Source of the DNA: Parachlamydiales bacterium | GTDB taxonomy: Bacteria > Chlamydiota > Chlamydiia > Chlamydiales > Rhabdochlamydiaceae | Assembly: GCA_020053915.1 (NCBI GenBank) | Contig: JAGVMG010000072.1 | Span: 62,001 to 126,000, forward strand | Length of the DNA stretch: 64,000 bases | Reading direction: 5' to 3' | In this document: positions 44,485 through 52,828 of the stretch, one piece after another | Layout of the letters: each line of letters begins with the position of its first letter | Numbering within the stretch: the first letter of the stretch is position 1 | Translations under genes and position numbers: made by a program | Notes under the pieces: generated by a model | What the model was told of the DNA's origin: nothing | Database searches by the model: none | What the model saw: only the letters and a program-made list of their open reading frames with translations

Positions 44485-46113
44485 CTAACGCGATTCAACG
44501 GGAAGCCGCCCTAAGGGCGGCAACTTCCCGAGCAGCACTTTGGCAGCCGCAGATTGCGCATCGGGATCATTTTCGTAAGCGAGGATGAGAGCGTCACAGA
44601 ATGCAAGCTCTTGCGCGCAATACGGAGAATCGAACATCACCGCAATCACCTGCGGATGCTTCGCTTTAATTGCCTGAAGCGCTTCCAATTCGCCTAAATG
44701 CTTTTCCCAGGGGTAGATGCCACTTAAGGCTAATACGACATGCGAATAACCTTCAAAATCTAATCTCTCTAGATCAAATGCATCCACAACGCATTCTTTC
44801 GATAGCTCATCGATAAAAGGCTGCAACGCACCTATGCTTACCACAGCCACCTTCCCCTCTCTCTGCAAAGGGAGCAGTCCAGGCTCTGCATGTACTTCTG
44901 TGATGGCAGCCTCAAAGAGCTTGCGCTTGAGCTCTAATGTCATCTCTTCTTGATTAGCATACCGAATGCACCCGATCCGGCGAGGAAAACACACATCCTG
45001 TTTCGCTTTTAAGATCTTTAAAACATGAGCGTCAAGTGGGGCAAGGGCAGCGCCCACTACCGAATAATGGGCAACGAGCGCCTCGATGGCAGCGGGAATT
45101 TGAACGCGTAGAATCTCGTCGATATTAGGAGCAATGTGATCGCCGTAAAGGAGCAAATCGTTACCAGCTTCATGGGCAAGAAGAGCAGTCTCTTGAGGAG
45201 AAAAATAGCGGGCAATTGCTTTCATATTAAGAGCATCGGTGATCCAGAGGCCTTCAAAGCCCATGTGATGCGCACATTCAAGCACGGAGGCTGAAAACGT
45301 CGCAGGCAATTGAGGCCGGGATTCGAGTGCAGGAACAAAGAGGTGCGCGGACATGAGCGCACCTACGCCATTTTCGATGAGAGATTGAAACGGAACCCAT
45401 TCCACCTCTTCAAGCCTTTTGCGATCGTGGAGAACGATTGGTAAATCATAATGAGAGTCGACAGAAGTGTCTCCATGGCCAGGAAAATGTTTGCCACAGG
45501 CGATCACCCCTTCGGATTGGATCCCGAGCATCATCTGTGTGGCATAGAGAGCGACATGGTTGGGGTCGTCGCCAAAAGAGCGGGTATGGATGATCGGGTT
45601 GCGCGGATTGGAACTGACATCGGCAACAGGAGAGCAATTGAAATGGATACCGCTGATACGGCACTGCCGCCCGATCTCTTTTCCAAGAGCATAGATTAGA
45701 GTCGGATCTTGGATGGCGCCGAGCGTCAAATTTCTGGGAAACCGAATTGCATCGGTAAGGCGCATGGAAAGCCCCCACTCAGCGTCTTGAACGCAGAGAA
45801 GTGGAGTTGGCGAGCGTTCTTGCAAGATTTCGATGAGTTTAATTTGTCCATCGATGGTCCCCTGTTTCAAAAGGATCCCACCAATATGATAGGTGCCCAC
45901 CATCCGATACAAATCTTCGAGGTGATCCGCTTGCCCCAGCTGGCATGCGGGAACGACGAACAGCTGACCGACTTTTTCGCGCACGCTCATTGATTCTAGC
46001 GTACGCTCTGCCCAGTCGGCGTGGCACGGGAGTGTGGTGAGAAAAAAGACGGGTAAATAACAGGATGATAGGATGAACAGGATAAAAGAAATCTTTGTTT
46101 TTATCTTGTCCAT
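44485..46113 (-). CDS. nagZ: Beta-N-acetylhexosaminidase, GH3 family (NagZ type), exported
   Basis: 542 aa. Signal peptide in about the first 32 residues ending at CHA-DW. GH3 barrel with EKVGQLFVVP, GKHFPGHGDTSVDSHYDLP (the NagZ-specific His/Asp catalytic loop) and nucleophile Asp in WITDALNMKAI. A second domain of about 190 residues follows, as in Bacillus-type NagZ. It removes GlcNAc from muropeptides, in peptidoglycan recycling or remodelling. Odd point: the first 22 codons lie within the inverted repeat 46055-46131, so the signal peptide is encoded by a dispersed repeat. Confidence 0.9.
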   Translation of the reverse strand: MDKIKTKISFILFILSSCYLPVFFLTTLPCHADWAERTLESMSVREKVGQLFVVPACQLGQADHLEDLYRMVGTYHIGGILLKQGTIDGQIKLIEILQERSPTPLLCVQDAEWGLSMRLTDAIRFPRNLTLGAIQDPTLIYALGKEIGRQCRISGIHFNCSPVADVSSNPRNPIIHTRSFGDDPNHVALYATQMMLGIQSEGVIACGKHFPGHGDTSVDSHYDLPIVLHDRKRLEEVEWVPFQSLIENGVGALMSAHLFVPALESRPQLPATFSASVLECAHHMGFEGLWITDALNMKAIARYFSPQETALLAHEAGNDLLLYGDHIAPNIDEILRVQIPAAIEALVAHYSVVGAALAPLDAHVLKILKAKQDVCFPRRIGCIRYANQEEMTLELKRKLFEAAITEVHAEPGLLPLQREGKVAVVSIGALQPFIDELSKECVVDAFDLERLDFEGYSHVVLALSGIYPWEKHLGELEALQAIKAKHPQVIAVMFDSPYCAQELAFCDALILAYENDPDAQSAAAKVLLGKLPPLGRLPVESR

Positions 46114-46131
46114 CCTATTATCCTGTTATTT
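46055..46131. repeat. Inverted repeat of the ATCCTGTTCATCCT type overlapping nagZ start
   Basis: Arms 46055-46087 and 46099-46131 (33 bases each) match as reverse complements with three differences, all of the transition type that leaves G-U pairing possible. The unit (ATCCTGTTCATCCTAT.ATCCTGTTA) resembles a repeat I recall from many unrelated bacterial genomes. It contains the nagZ start codon (46111-46113) and the region coding the signal peptide. Confidence 0.8.
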
Positions 46132-46162
46132 TTTCTCTTAATTTTAGCTAGAACCAGAAATT

Positions 46163-46405
46163 TCGACCGTTCACACACTTATGATACAATGACTTGCGCA
46201 ATGGAATCAATTGAACAAATTTGTTCAGGTCTAAAACATAGAGTTTCCAATGATTAGAAAAGATGAGATAAATAAGAGCTATCCCGCCATTCATTTCAGA
46301 AAACGCATGCAAAAAACAACAAGATCTCTTAAAATAAAGTCATAAGTGGGTTGGGACTACCTGGCCGGCGTTTAGCCTCAAGGACTACCTTGGGGCTTTT
46401 CGCTT
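46163..46405 (+). ncRNA. Candidate small plus-strand transcript between nagZ and the DUF3800 gene
   Basis: TCGACC (46163-46168) and TACAAT (46185-46190), 16 bases apart, form a promoter-like pair. About 180 bases later a stem (gcctcaagg with ccttggggc, around 46375-46394) is followed by TTTTCGCTTTTT, a good plus-strand terminator. No plus-strand gene lies between apart from a 18-codon frame (46201-46257) without a ribosome-binding site. A perfect 14-base palindrome GAACAAATTTGTTC is at 46213-46226. This could be a small RNA antisense to the end of the DUF3800 gene. The terminator T-run also codes the C-terminus of that gene. Confidence 0.35.
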
Positions 46406-47160
46406 TTTAGTGGATAAAGATAGAAACCGTGCCCAGACTCTTCGCCTTCACTATTCCTATAAAATTTCTTCTGCAGAATTTGGAAGGCTCTATTGAATTG
46501 ACTGGGTCGAACAACAGATAGACCCACCGGCCTCGCCGCTAAATCAGCAAATTGCAAGCCTTCAGAATTTGTTTTCTTATCGGAAATAATCAGCTCAAAG
46601 GGAAGAGTCCTTTTTAAAGAATTATGCCCAGAACAGACCTGGAGAAATTCGAATGCCAATGCTCGGTCCTCAACACGACCGCGAGCTTCACAAATGACAT
46701 GGGTAAGCCGATTGTCTTGATCCCGGGATTGAAGGAACTGATACAATTTTTCGAGACCCAGCTCCATCGCCAGGTGATATACGTGCGTGTCTTTTGAATG
46801 CGCCTTCTTAAACTTATATTTATCGATTACAGTGGTAAGAAGGGTAAATTCTGCCTGAGCTATTAGAGCATTGAGATCGTCAAAAAAGACCTCTCTTCTC
46901 TCTTTATTCATTAAATGAAAAGCTCCTATTTTCTTGCGTATATCTTGTTCGTGCAAGATCACCATGTCATGTCCAAAAGTAGCAAATTTGAGCATTCTTA
47001 AGGCAGAGGTTACTTTATGCGCATAGTGTTTTTTTTCGAATACACAGAAAGACAGAACAAATACTGGGTACTGTTCATCAATCGAGGTTAAACTATGATC
47101 TCCGCTTTCATCCACATAGACGATATAGTCACTATAATTTGTCGATGGAGCGATGCTCAT
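46378..47160 (-). CDS. DUF3800 domain protein
   Basis: 260 aa from ATG 47160, preceded by AGGAAATC; the 15-residue extension to 47205 lacks support. The DUF3800 signature is present: YIVYVDESGDHS at the N-terminus and SEGLQFADLAARPVG near the C-terminus, with DKKTNS between, a layout seen as an RNase H-like fold. These proteins are common in mobile and defence-related contexts and are of unknown biochemical function. It is alone here, with a hairpin upstream (47226-47263). Confidence 0.8.
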   Translation of the reverse strand: MSIAPSTNYSDYIVYVDESGDHSLTSIDEQYPVFVLSFCVFEKKHYAHKVTSALRMLKFATFGHDMVILHEQDIRKKIGAFHLMNKERREVFFDDLNALIAQAEFTLLTTVIDKYKFKKAHSKDTHVYHLAMELGLEKLYQFLQSRDQDNRLTHVICEARGRVEDRALAFEFLQVCSGHNSLKRTLPFELIISDKKTNSEGLQFADLAARPVGLSVVRPSQFNRAFQILQKKFYRNSEGEESGHGFYLYPLKSEKPQGSP

Positions 47161-47225
47161 ATGATTTCCTGAAACGGATAATAAAAAAGAAATGGTAGCA
47201 AGCATGGAAAATATTTTCTACCGAC

Positions 47226-47263
47226 TTATACCGAAACCAGTTCAAGAACTGGTTTCGGTATAA
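47226..47263. repeat. Perfect 18-bp inverted repeat after rseP
   Basis: 47226-47243 and 47246-47263 are exact reverse complements separated by 2 bases (outer TTATACCGAAACC). It lies between the rseP stop and the DUF3800 start. No clear T-run on either strand, so a terminator role is uncertain. It belongs with the long hairpins at 5522 and 56151. Confidence 0.7.
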
Positions 47264-47335
47264 ATCACACATGTCTTTTTCTTTTGGATACGGTAGCAGA
47301 TCATTTCCTCTTCACTAACATGACCAAAAACTTGC

Positions 47336-49285
47336 CTAAACACTGATTCCCAGTAGCCGCATCAAATCGTGATAGGTCATGTAAATGAAAAGCCCGATGA
47401 TGAGGATCACAAACGGCAGCAGCATCCGCTCCATCGCTTTCGGGGAGATCCGTTTTCTTGTGATCCACTCATAGAGTGAAAAACAGATGTGGCCTCCATC
47501 GAGAACGGGGATGGGAAGCAAATTGACAATGCCGAGGTTGAGACTGACAAAGCCGAGCCAGTAGAGAGCTTCTTTGATGCCGACCATCCAGGTGTAATGC
47601 ATTACCTGAACAATGCCGATAGGGCCAGCGAGCGATTTCGGGCTCATCGCACCGGAAAAAAGAGCGAAGAGGGTCTTTCGTACTTCATGGAAGACGCCGA
47701 CAAACTGTGCAATAGGCGAAGGGTTGTAGCGCACGAGCCGATCTTGAAAAGAGATGCCCACCATGAGGCGGTTTTGTTGCTCGTTTAACAGTTGTAATTT
47801 CTGAGCGCGCTCCTGCGGATCTTCAATGGCATCGATTGCTAACTTGTGCGCTTTGTAATCCGCATTGAGTTTTGCGCGCGTTTTCTGTTCAAAAGGAAAG
47901 TCTTTAAAGGGTTTGGGAGAGACAGGATTGAGCATGCGGAGCGTTCCCTGCTTGGAGAGCGGCTGCGCTGTTCCAATGGAGGCAATCATCTGCTGCAATG
48001 CTTGCCAATCCATGTCAGAAAAGTAGGAAGAATCCGCTTGCTTCCACGAAATTAACGGGAGCTTGCCTTCGCTACGCACGATCATTTGAATTTTGCGCTC
48101 TTGCAAATGAGTGAGGAGCTCCGAAGCGTTGTTCACAGAGATCCCATCAACAGCGAGAATCTTGTCCCCAGCATGCAACGTCATCTCGAGATGAGAGCGC
48201 GCTGCTGGAATCGGAAGTTGCTCTTTTGCCTCGTCATTCAAATAGGAAACGGGAGCTTCGACCTCGCATTGTGCTGTCAAATTGTAAGGGATAAAAAAGA
48301 GGGTCGGCATTTTTTCATTGAGCGCGGCTGCGTGCTGCCAGTCGCTCAGTTCTGCTTGAGATGCTGAGTTAAAACGCAGATCGGAAATTTTAAGGCGCGG
48401 CACGCGGGCGAGAAAAATCTGATCGCCTCTTTTAATGGTTAGCAGCGCTTTAGATTCGTTGATGGTTGTGATGAGTTGAGAGCGAGAAAAAATGAGTTCA
48501 CCATCTGCCCATACGAGGCGGTCTCCATCTTGCACACCGCTAAGTTTCATCGGGGCGCCTTCCATCAGGCCATTATTTGAGCCATCGGCATTTCTGGAGT
48601 AATAGATGAGATATTGAGCGGGCTGCAGCTCTTCGCGGATCGCATAAGCGCGCGAAACTCCAGTGAGTCCAGGTTCTTTAAAAGTGAAGGAAAAGGGGTC
48701 TGTCTTCTGAGTGTAATAATCGATCTTTGTTCCAGAGATCGTTGGGTCTTGCTTATCGAAGATGGCTGCATAGAGAAAGCTGTTAAAACCCTGAAACGAT
48801 GCATCATTGAGCTTTTCAATCTCATCGCCCGGACGCACTCCCGCAGAATAGATTTCAGAAGAGGGTTCTGTCCAACCGATCTTATGCGTGTATTCGGAAA
48901 AAGATTTCATCCGTCCGCCCATCGCCCATAAAAGACAAAAGATGAGGAATGCAAAAAGCATGTTGACGATAGGACCTGCGAGTGCGACTTGGATACGCGC
49001 CCAAGGAGATTTTCCAAAGTAGCCGTCGGGGACATCATGGGGATCAATGCTGCCTTGCTTTTCCATGCCGGCAATGCGCACATACCCTCCAAAAGGAAGC
49101 ATGCAAAATTGCCACTTAACGCCTTGATGCTCCCAAACATAAAGAGGTTTGCCAAATCCAATGGAAAAGGCTTCGACTTTCATCCCCTTTCGACGGGCCA
49201 TCCAGTAATGCCCGAGCTCGTGAATAAAGATTAATACTCCAAGTCCCAGTAAGGCAAGAAGTAGATGAATGAGGCTTTGAATCAT
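47336..49285 (-). CDS. rseP: Site-2 intramembrane metalloprotease RseP
   Basis: 649 aa from ATG 49285 (MIQSLIHLLLALLG); a GTG at 49297 is also possible. Zinc motif LGVLIFIHELGHYWMARRKG in the first membrane helix, GFGKPLYVW, FGGYVRIAG, two PDZ-like regions in a long periplasmic loop, and the third metal ligand in NLLPIPVLDGGHICFSLYE, with a final helix. It cleaves membrane-bound signalling proteins or signal-peptide remnants. It is about 200 residues longer than E. coli RseP because of the extended loop, as in chlamydial homologues (CT072, from memory). Follows dxr by 15 bases. Confidence 0.93.
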   Translation of the reverse strand: MIQSLIHLLLALLGLGVLIFIHELGHYWMARRKGMKVEAFSIGFGKPLYVWEHQGVKWQFCMLPFGGYVRIAGMEKQGSIDPHDVPDGYFGKSPWARIQVALAGPIVNMLFAFLIFCLLWAMGGRMKSFSEYTHKIGWTEPSSEIYSAGVRPGDEIEKLNDASFQGFNSFLYAAIFDKQDPTISGTKIDYYTQKTDPFSFTFKEPGLTGVSRAYAIREELQPAQYLIYYSRNADGSNNGLMEGAPMKLSGVQDGDRLVWADGELIFSRSQLITTINESKALLTIKRGDQIFLARVPRLKISDLRFNSASQAELSDWQHAAALNEKMPTLFFIPYNLTAQCEVEAPVSYLNDEAKEQLPIPAARSHLEMTLHAGDKILAVDGISVNNASELLTHLQERKIQMIVRSEGKLPLISWKQADSSYFSDMDWQALQQMIASIGTAQPLSKQGTLRMLNPVSPKPFKDFPFEQKTRAKLNADYKAHKLAIDAIEDPQERAQKLQLLNEQQNRLMVGISFQDRLVRYNPSPIAQFVGVFHEVRKTLFALFSGAMSPKSLAGPIGIVQVMHYTWMVGIKEALYWLGFVSLNLGIVNLLPIPVLDGGHICFSLYEWITRKRISPKAMERMLLPFVILIIGLFIYMTYHDLMRLLGISV

Positions 49286-49300
49286 AGAATTAACCACCCT

Positions 49301-50449
49301 CTATATGTGTAATGCACTCTCGCGTGCCAGTGTATCTGTTGCGAGGATTTTATTTAAGTCCAACTCTTGTTCGACAGCGTGTGCCAGCATCAAAGTTTCC
49401 AGTTTGCGAGAAATCTCTGTCCAAGCGATCTGCCCATTCAAGAAACGGTTCACGAGCACTTCGTTGGCCGCATTGAGAAAACAGGGAGCGGTTCCCCCTT
49501 GACGAAGGGCTTCAAACGCTAGTGCTAAACAGGGAAATCGCTTTGTATCCGGTTCGAAAAATTCCAATTTCGAAAAACGCTTCACATCAAATGGTTTTAA
49601 GATACCGGGCAAACGCTCGGGATAGGTGAGGGCATACTGGATCGGAAAGAGCATGTGCGGCTCTGACATCTGAGCCAAAATCGATCCATCGATGTATTCG
49701 ACCATGCTATGCACAACGCTTTGTGGGTGGATCACCACTTCAATCTGTTCGACGGGGATGTCGAAGAGAAAATGAGCTTCGATCACCTCTAGACCTTTGT
49801 TCATTAAGTTCGAGCTATCGACAGTCACTTTGGGCCCCATCTTCCAATTGGGATGATTGAGCGCCATTTCAGGAGTAATTGCGGCAAACTGCTCTATGGG
49901 GCGATGTAAAAAAGGGCCGCCGGAGGCAGTCACCATTAAGCGGCGCACAGATTTTGGATTCTCATGATTTAAGCACTGGAAAAGCGCGCTGTGCTCGCTA
50001 TCGATCGGAAGAACTTTGACTCCCATCTCCTGAGCCAGTTTCATGACGTATTTACCCGCTGAAACGAGCACTTCCTTATTGGCAAGAGCGATCTGTTTTC
50101 CAGCGCGGATCGCAGCCACAGTAGGCATAATCCCAATTGTGCCCGTCATGGCAGAAACAACAGTATCTGCAGAAGAGAGTGAGGCGGCTTCTAGAAGCCC
50201 TTCCATCCCTGCAACGACGCGAAATTGAGGAAGGCGTTTTTGGAGTTCACCTGCAGCAGATTCTTCGTAGACAGCGATGAGCTCAGGCTTAAATTCTCGA
50301 GCTTGTTGTTCCAAAAGATCGATGTTCGCGCGGGCTGCCAGCGCAACCACTTGAAACCTTCCGACTAAATGGCGCACCACCTCGAGGGTATTGCACCCAA
50401 TCGATCCAGTACTACCGAGCAGGGAAATTTTAGTGGGAATCTCTGTCAC
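49301..50449 (-). CDS. dxr: 1-deoxy-D-xylulose 5-phosphate reductoisomerase
   Basis: NADPH-dependent enzyme making 2-C-methyl-erythritol 4-phosphate in the non-mevalonate isoprenoid pathway (needed for the UppP lipid carrier and quinones). 382 aa, GTG start. NADP motif ISLLGSTGSIGCNTLEV at the N-terminus, ALANKEVLVSAGKYVM, LPIDSEHSALFQCL (metal-binding Asp/Glu), TASGGPF loop and NHPNWKMGPKVTVDSSNLMNKGLEVIEA. Between ytgD and rseP, the same order as CT070-CT071-CT072 in C. trachomatis (from memory). Confidence 0.97.
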   Translation of the reverse strand: MTEIPTKISLLGSTGSIGCNTLEVVRHLVGRFQVVALAARANIDLLEQQAREFKPELIAVYEESAAGELQKRLPQFRVVAGMEGLLEAASLSSADTVVSAMTGTIGIMPTVAAIRAGKQIALANKEVLVSAGKYVMKLAQEMGVKVLPIDSEHSALFQCLNHENPKSVRRLMVTASGGPFLHRPIEQFAAITPEMALNHPNWKMGPKVTVDSSNLMNKGLEVIEAHFLFDIPVEQIEVVIHPQSVVHSMVEYIDGSILAQMSEPHMLFPIQYALTYPERLPGILKPFDVKRFSKLEFFEPDTKRFPCLALAFEALRQGGTAPCFLNAANEVLVNRFLNGQIAWTEISRKLETLMLAHAVEQELDLNKILATDTLARESALHI

Positions 50450-50500
50450 GTGTAAAACCTTTTTTTATTTCGTTTAATATACACGGATTCGAAGAGGAAG

Positions 50501-51487
50501 TCAACGAGCAGATCGTAGGTTTAGCCGTTTGGCGATGATCCCTTTGCCAGGAGCGCAAAGGATCGCTAGAAAATAAGCAACTCCCAATAGAGTCACCACC
50601 ATGCCGGAGGTGGACAGGGGCATCTGGTAGACACTGAGCAGGTGTCGGGTCAAGGCAACGGCACAAAGAGAGCAGACAAAGCCGATCCCCATGCTGAGCA
50701 GGATGAGGGTTTTCAAATTATCGGTGAGCAAGCGCGCTGTCAAAACAGGGCCTACCAGATAGGCCAATACGAGAAGAACGCCGACGGCTCGAAACGCGCC
50801 GATCACAGTCGCTGCCGTCATTACCATAAGCAAATAATTGAATAGCGAGGGGGAAAACCCGAGCGATTTGGCAAGTCCCCCGTCAAAAGCTGTGACTTGA
50901 AATTCTTTATAGAAAAGTGTTACGAGCACGAGATCGAGAAGAGCAATGATCGAAATGAGCTTGAGATCGTGCACATGCAAGGCATCGACATTTCCCATAA
51001 TCGCTTCGGTGCCGATGTGCGTATTCCGGGTGAACATGGTCACAAGAACAATCCCTAACGCAAACAGCGTCGTAAAGACAAGCCCAATGCTCGCATCTTC
51101 TTGAATTTTCATCACATGCGTTAAGCCCTGCGTGAGCACAGTGGTCAACACAGCCGTGATCAACGAGGCGATCAGCAATGTGGTTAAACTTAAGGTGTGA
51201 AACTGCTCTTCTCCTTCTTGAGCAAAGGGAAGTAATAGAAGGTAGCTGAGCACAATGCCGAGCAAGATCGTATGCGATAGAGAATTGGCGAGCATCGTCA
51301 TTTTCTTTAATACGAGAAACGTCCCAACGAGCGCGGAAGCGCATCCCACTAATCCCAGCACAAAAATTTGGACCTCATCAGAAGCGAGATCGTGTAATGA
51401 AAGCTTGCCTGTTACCATCTGAAAGAGGCGCTGAAAAAATAAAATGAAAAAAGAGCCAAAATGCTGCCCCCAATAAGGATTCATCAT
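50501..51487 (-). CDS. ytgD: Metal ABC transporter permease YtgD
   Basis: 328 aa with about 8-9 membrane helices of the ZnuB/MntB permease family (LGLVGCASALVGTFLVLKKMTML, ANSLSHTILLGIVLSYLLLL, LGFSPSLFNYLLMVMTAATVIGAFRAVGVLLVLAYLVGPVLTA-type core read across about residues 210-255). Its start overlaps the ytgCR stop as ATGA. With YtgA, YtgB and YtgCR it imports iron or manganese. It is the second permease of the same transporter. Confidence 0.92.
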   Translation of the reverse strand: MMNPYWGQHFGSFFILFFQRLFQMVTGKLSLHDLASDEVQIFVLGLVGCASALVGTFLVLKKMTMLANSLSHTILLGIVLSYLLLLPFAQEGEEQFHTLSLTTLLIASLITAVLTTVLTQGLTHVMKIQEDASIGLVFTTLFALGIVLVTMFTRNTHIGTEAIMGNVDALHVHDLKLISIIALLDLVLVTLFYKEFQVTAFDGGLAKSLGFSPSLFNYLLMVMTAATVIGAFRAVGVLLVLAYLVGPVLTARLLTDNLKTLILLSMGIGFVCSLCAVALTRHLLSVYQMPLSTSGMVVTLLGVAYFLAILCAPGKGIIAKRLNLRSAR

Positions 51488-52824
51488 CGGAGCTCCTTGC
51501 CGCGGGGAATCGGCTGGTGGTGAGGGTCGTGTTTGGGATCTTGCAGAAGAAGCGTGAGCTCTTGTTCAAGTTCAGGAGTGAGGATGTGCTCCATTTCTTC
51601 CGCGCTTCGATGCACCTTTTCGACACCCTGCCCTAAATGCACGAGATAAACCTCCCAGAGCCGGTGCAAACGCACGATTCTCTCAGCGCGTTTCACACCA
51701 TCGTGCGTCAATTGATAACCCGTACGAGGCGCGCGCTCAATCCATCCTTGAAAAGACAGATAACAGAGCAGCGCACGCGCATGAAAAGAGGATAGAGACT
51801 GCGAGCGTTTTATCTGGGAAGCTGTCACTGTTGCCCCCGCTCCTTTTTTCCACAGAGATTTGAGCAAGTTTTCCGCAAGGCATTGGGTGCGAAAGTGTAG
51901 AATTCGAAGAGCTCTGCTTAAAAGGCCATAACTCGGGGCAAAAAGAAGCGCACCTAAACAGAGCGCTGAAGCGCTGAGGAGAATCATCGGTCCCGTCGGC
52001 AACGAAAATTTCCAGCCCAGCCCTTGACGCATCCCCCAAGCGGGCAGTTCGACAGAGAGGTAATTTCCAAAAAAACCGCTCAAGGCGCCAAAAAATGCAG
52101 CGAGAAGAAACATCACCCACAGCCGATCGGTAAATTGACGTGCAGCAACAGCAGGGGCAATCAGCATCCCCGCCATTAAAACGACGCCGACGCTGCGGAT
52201 CCCGATCACAATAGCGAGAACGAGCAAAACGAAAATGAGAGTATCTAGCAGGCTTAAAGGCACTCCGACGCTTTTGGCAAAGTTGCGGTCAAAGGTCATA
52301 ATTTCGATCTGCCGGTAGAGAAGCAGAATTGCAGCTCCCATGAAACAGGCCAAGACCAAATAAAGCAGTACATGAACGCTTGTCATCGTTGCCGCCTGAC
52401 CATAGAGAAAAATCTGAATCGTTTTATACCATAATGCGTGCGTCGATTGCAGACGGCTGGCGATCAAAACACCGACGCCGAAAAACACAGCGAGGATCAG
52501 ACATAACGCTGCGTCATTTTTCACTTTGAATCTGCGCTCTAGCTTTTCAATGAGCCATAAACCGAGAATAGAGGAGAGAAAGGCTCCAATCAAAATGGCG
52601 ATTGCGACAGCTTCAGGGGCGTCAGGGAAAAAAGTAGATACGATAAGCACGCTTAATACCACACCCGGATACGCCGCATGCGATAGGGATTCCCCTAAAA
52701 GGGATCGTTTGCGCAAAAAAACAATCACTCCGACAAGCGCGGAAGAAAAACACATCAGCATGCTTCCAATCGTCGGCGCTTGCAACACAGGATCTGTAAA
52801 GTAATGCCAAGGAGAGGAAAACAT
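51484..52824 (-). CDS. ytgC: Permease-repressor fusion YtgCR
   Basis: 446 aa. Residues about 1-295 are an ABC-3 permease with 8-9 helices (MLMCFSSALVGVIVFLRKR, GESLSHAAYPGVVLSVL, SVGVPLSLLDTLIFVLLVLA, IGIRSVGVVLMAGMLIAPA). From about 310 the sequence turns cytosolic and reads as a DtxR-like helix-turn-helix and dimerisation region (FHARALLCYLSFQGWIERAP, GYQLTHDGVKRAERIVRLHRLWEVYLV, EKVHRSAEEMEHILTPELEQEL, ending HDPHHQPIPRGKEL). In C. trachomatis the C-terminal YtgR part is released and represses the ytg operon in response to iron; the layout here matches. The HTH is followed by metal-ligand-like HDPHHQP. Confidence 0.93.
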   Translation of the reverse strand: MFSSPWHYFTDPVLQAPTIGSMLMCFSSALVGVIVFLRKRSLLGESLSHAAYPGVVLSVLIVSTFFPDAPEAVAIAILIGAFLSSILGLWLIEKLERRFKVKNDAALCLILAVFFGVGVLIASRLQSTHALWYKTIQIFLYGQAATMTSVHVLLYLVLACFMGAAILLLYRQIEIMTFDRNFAKSVGVPLSLLDTLIFVLLVLAIVIGIRSVGVVLMAGMLIAPAVAARQFTDRLWVMFLLAAFFGALSGFFGNYLSVELPAWGMRQGLGWKFSLPTGPMILLSASALCLGALLFAPSYGLLSRALRILHFRTQCLAENLLKSLWKKGAGATVTASQIKRSQSLSSFHARALLCYLSFQGWIERAPRTGYQLTHDGVKRAERIVRLHRLWEVYLVHLGQGVEKVHRSAEEMEHILTPELEQELTLLLQDPKHDPHHQPIPRGKELR

Positions 52825-52828
52825 GCTC

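Noticed and set aside
44460-44487. Twofold CACCATCACCTA direct repeat
   Set aside because: Only two 12-base units with 16-base period at the end of nagZ; too short to be a CRISPR or satellite.
46201-46257. 18-codon frame (MESIEQICSGLKHRVSND) as a leader peptide
   Set aside because: No ribosome-binding site and begins only ~11 bases after the -10 box; noted only within the small-RNA candidate.
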